A stretch of 43,803 bases of DNA from Acidobacteriota bacterium (GTDB taxonomy: Bacteria; Acidobacteriota; Terriglobia; Terriglobales; Acidobacteriaceae), in contig JAJZME010000010.1 of the NCBI GenBank assembly GCA_021803035.1, positions 1 through 43,803 on the forward strand. The letters are read 5' to 3'. The first letter of the stretch is position 1. Each line of letters begins with the position of its first letter. A model generated the notes under the pieces. The model saw nothing but the letters and a program-made list of their open reading frames with translations, was not told the DNA's origin and searched no databases. Made by a program: the position numbers and the translations under genes. Shown in pieces: positions 43,080-43,803 of this stretch.

Positions 43080-43680
43080 TTGGACTTGCCCCCATTTTTG
43101 AGACAAACGGTTAAGACTCAAAATCCAACGAATGGAGATTTGCGTCATGGGTTTGTCACGCAGGCAGTTCACCAAGGAATTCAAGCTGGCAGCGGTTCGG
43201 CGTCTGGAAGCCGGGGTATCGCTAGCCGAGGTTTCACGGGGGTCGGAGGTCAACCCAAACGTGTTGCAATGGTGGCGGCGAGAGTTTGCCAGGCGCCAGG
43301 CAGCGCGTTTCCTGGGAATGGGCAGCGGCGATGGTCCGAAGGCCGCATAGCTGAGTTGGAGCGCAAAATCGGTCAGCAGGTCGTGGAGATCGATTTTTTG
43401 AAGGGGTGCTTGCAGCGCATCGAAGAACAGCGGATGCTGCAGGTATCGAATGGAAGTCCGCGGTCTACCGGAAAATCAGCGAAGAAATGAGCGCCGGACG
43501 GAGCCTGACAATCGAGCGGATGGTGGAGCTGGCGCGGGTGAGCCGGGCCAGCTTCTACCGCTTCAGCGAAGACGCCAAGCCGGATCGAGATATGGACCTG
43601 CGCGACGCCATCCAGCGTATCGCGTTGGAGTGGCCCAGCTATGGGCGACCGCGCATCACCGCGGAACTGCGACGGCGTGA
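43080..43680 (+). mobile_element. Degenerate, truncated IS3-family element
   Basis: The left end appears near 43080 (TTGGACTTGCCCCC, the style of end seen in IS3 elements). OrfA carries an internal frameshift and OrfB is cut at about 43678, where the sequence changes to TGACCTGACCCCAAAG, which itself looks like the end of another element. No right inverted repeat matching the left end is visible. Confidence 0.65.
43147..43490 (+). pseudogene. IS3-family OrfA, frameshifted
   Basis: The ATG at 43147 starts MGLSRRQFTKEFKLAAVRRLEAGVSLAEV, the usual HTH of IS3 OrfA, and the frame continues to WWRREF. The expected continuation (RQAPGSAFPGNGQRRWSEGRIAELERKIGQQVVEIDFLKGCL) is in the +2 frame. Restoring one base between 43287 and 43288 would join the two. 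This is inside OrfA rather than at the OrfA-OrfB junction, so it is a mutation rather than programmed frameshifting. The stop at 43488-43490 overlaps the OrfB start as ATGA. Confidence 0.8.
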
Positions 43681-43714
43681 CCTGACCCCAAAGTTCGCCC
43701 GATTCGGTGTATGA
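43487..43714 (+). pseudogene. IS3-family OrfB, truncated
   Basis: The ATG at 43487 overlaps the OrfA stop. The protein reads MSAGRSLTIERMVELARVSRASFYRF and then DMDLRDAIQRIALEWPSYGRPRITAELRRR, the N-terminal HTH_21-type region of OrfB. Similarity ends there, and the frame stops a few codons later. The catalytic DDE core is missing, so it cannot transpose. Confidence 0.78.
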
Positions 43715-43803
43715 AATCATACCCTACATTTTTCTGCTTTTCTTTCCTAGGTGGAGATCTCTTGGCTGTGGAGCAGTCCTGTCAAGGCCGGAGCGAAGCG
43801 GAG
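43681..43803. other. Right edge after the IS junction
   Basis: This tail contains GTATGA-AA-TCATAC, a T-rich stretch and a GC-rich end. No gene can be assigned. The sequence from about 43678 may belong to another mobile element that continues outside the window. Confidence 0.3.

Overview
The window most likely comes from an acidobacterium of the Terriglobia/Acidobacteriaceae type. This is inferred from gene content: two ADOP-type MacB-like permeases of about 800 residues, Tat-exported glycoside hydrolases, an exported MmgE/PrpD protein, and a GC-rich coding background broken by AT-richer intergenic stretches. There are about 20 convincing protein genes, several broken genes, and IS3-family remnants at both edges. 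I saw no rRNA, tRNA or CRISPR array.

Region 1 (1-11.1 kb) is a plant-glycan degradation locus. A LacI-family regulator (148-1212, minus) is followed by a Tat-exported GH29 alpha-L-fucosidase, a secreted GH2 beta-galactosidase, a second Tat-exported GH29 enzyme and, convergently, a secreted PL4-type rhamnogalacturonan lyase. This enzyme set suits fucosylated, galactosylated side chains and rhamnogalacturonan I of plant cell walls. A recurring 10-bp near-palindrome, TTANCGNTAA, lies just upstream of the LacI gene, as a pair exactly 21 bp apart ahead of the first fucosidase, and next to a good sigma-70-like promoter ahead of the second fucosidase. It is the best candidate for the regulator's operator.

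Region 2 (11.1-14.6 kb) holds an FGE-sulfatase-domain protein that lacks the catalytic cysteine pair and, divergently, a TrpB2-type tryptophan synthase beta chain.

Region 3 (14.6-28.1 kb, all minus strand) is a compact run that reads, in transcription order, membrane-fusion protein, ABC ATPase, ADOP permease, ADOP permease, ABC ATPase, TolC-like outer-membrane protein, sigma-54-dependent NtrC-type regulator, NtrY-like histidine kinase. It looks like a complete tripartite efflux or export system encoded with its own regulators. Upstream of the first gene are a -24/-12-like element with a start-site conflict, two perfect palindromes and repeated TTCCGG half-sites. A decayed third ADOP permease lies just beyond.

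Region 4 (28.2-34.1 kb) has a membrane-anchored alpha/beta hydrolase, a fused PabB-PabC enzyme (folate pathway), about 1.2 kb with hairpins but no convincing gene, and an OprB-like carbohydrate porin.

Region 5 (34.1-43.0 kb) carries a membrane-anchored cytochrome c, a Tat-exported MmgE/PrpD protein, a secreted YncE-like beta-propeller, an OmpR/CusS-type two-component pair and an SHS-type carboxylate MFS transporter with a palindrome-rich leader. A shared role in periplasmic handling of a carboxylate is possible but is inference. The window ends in a frameshifted, truncated IS3-family element.
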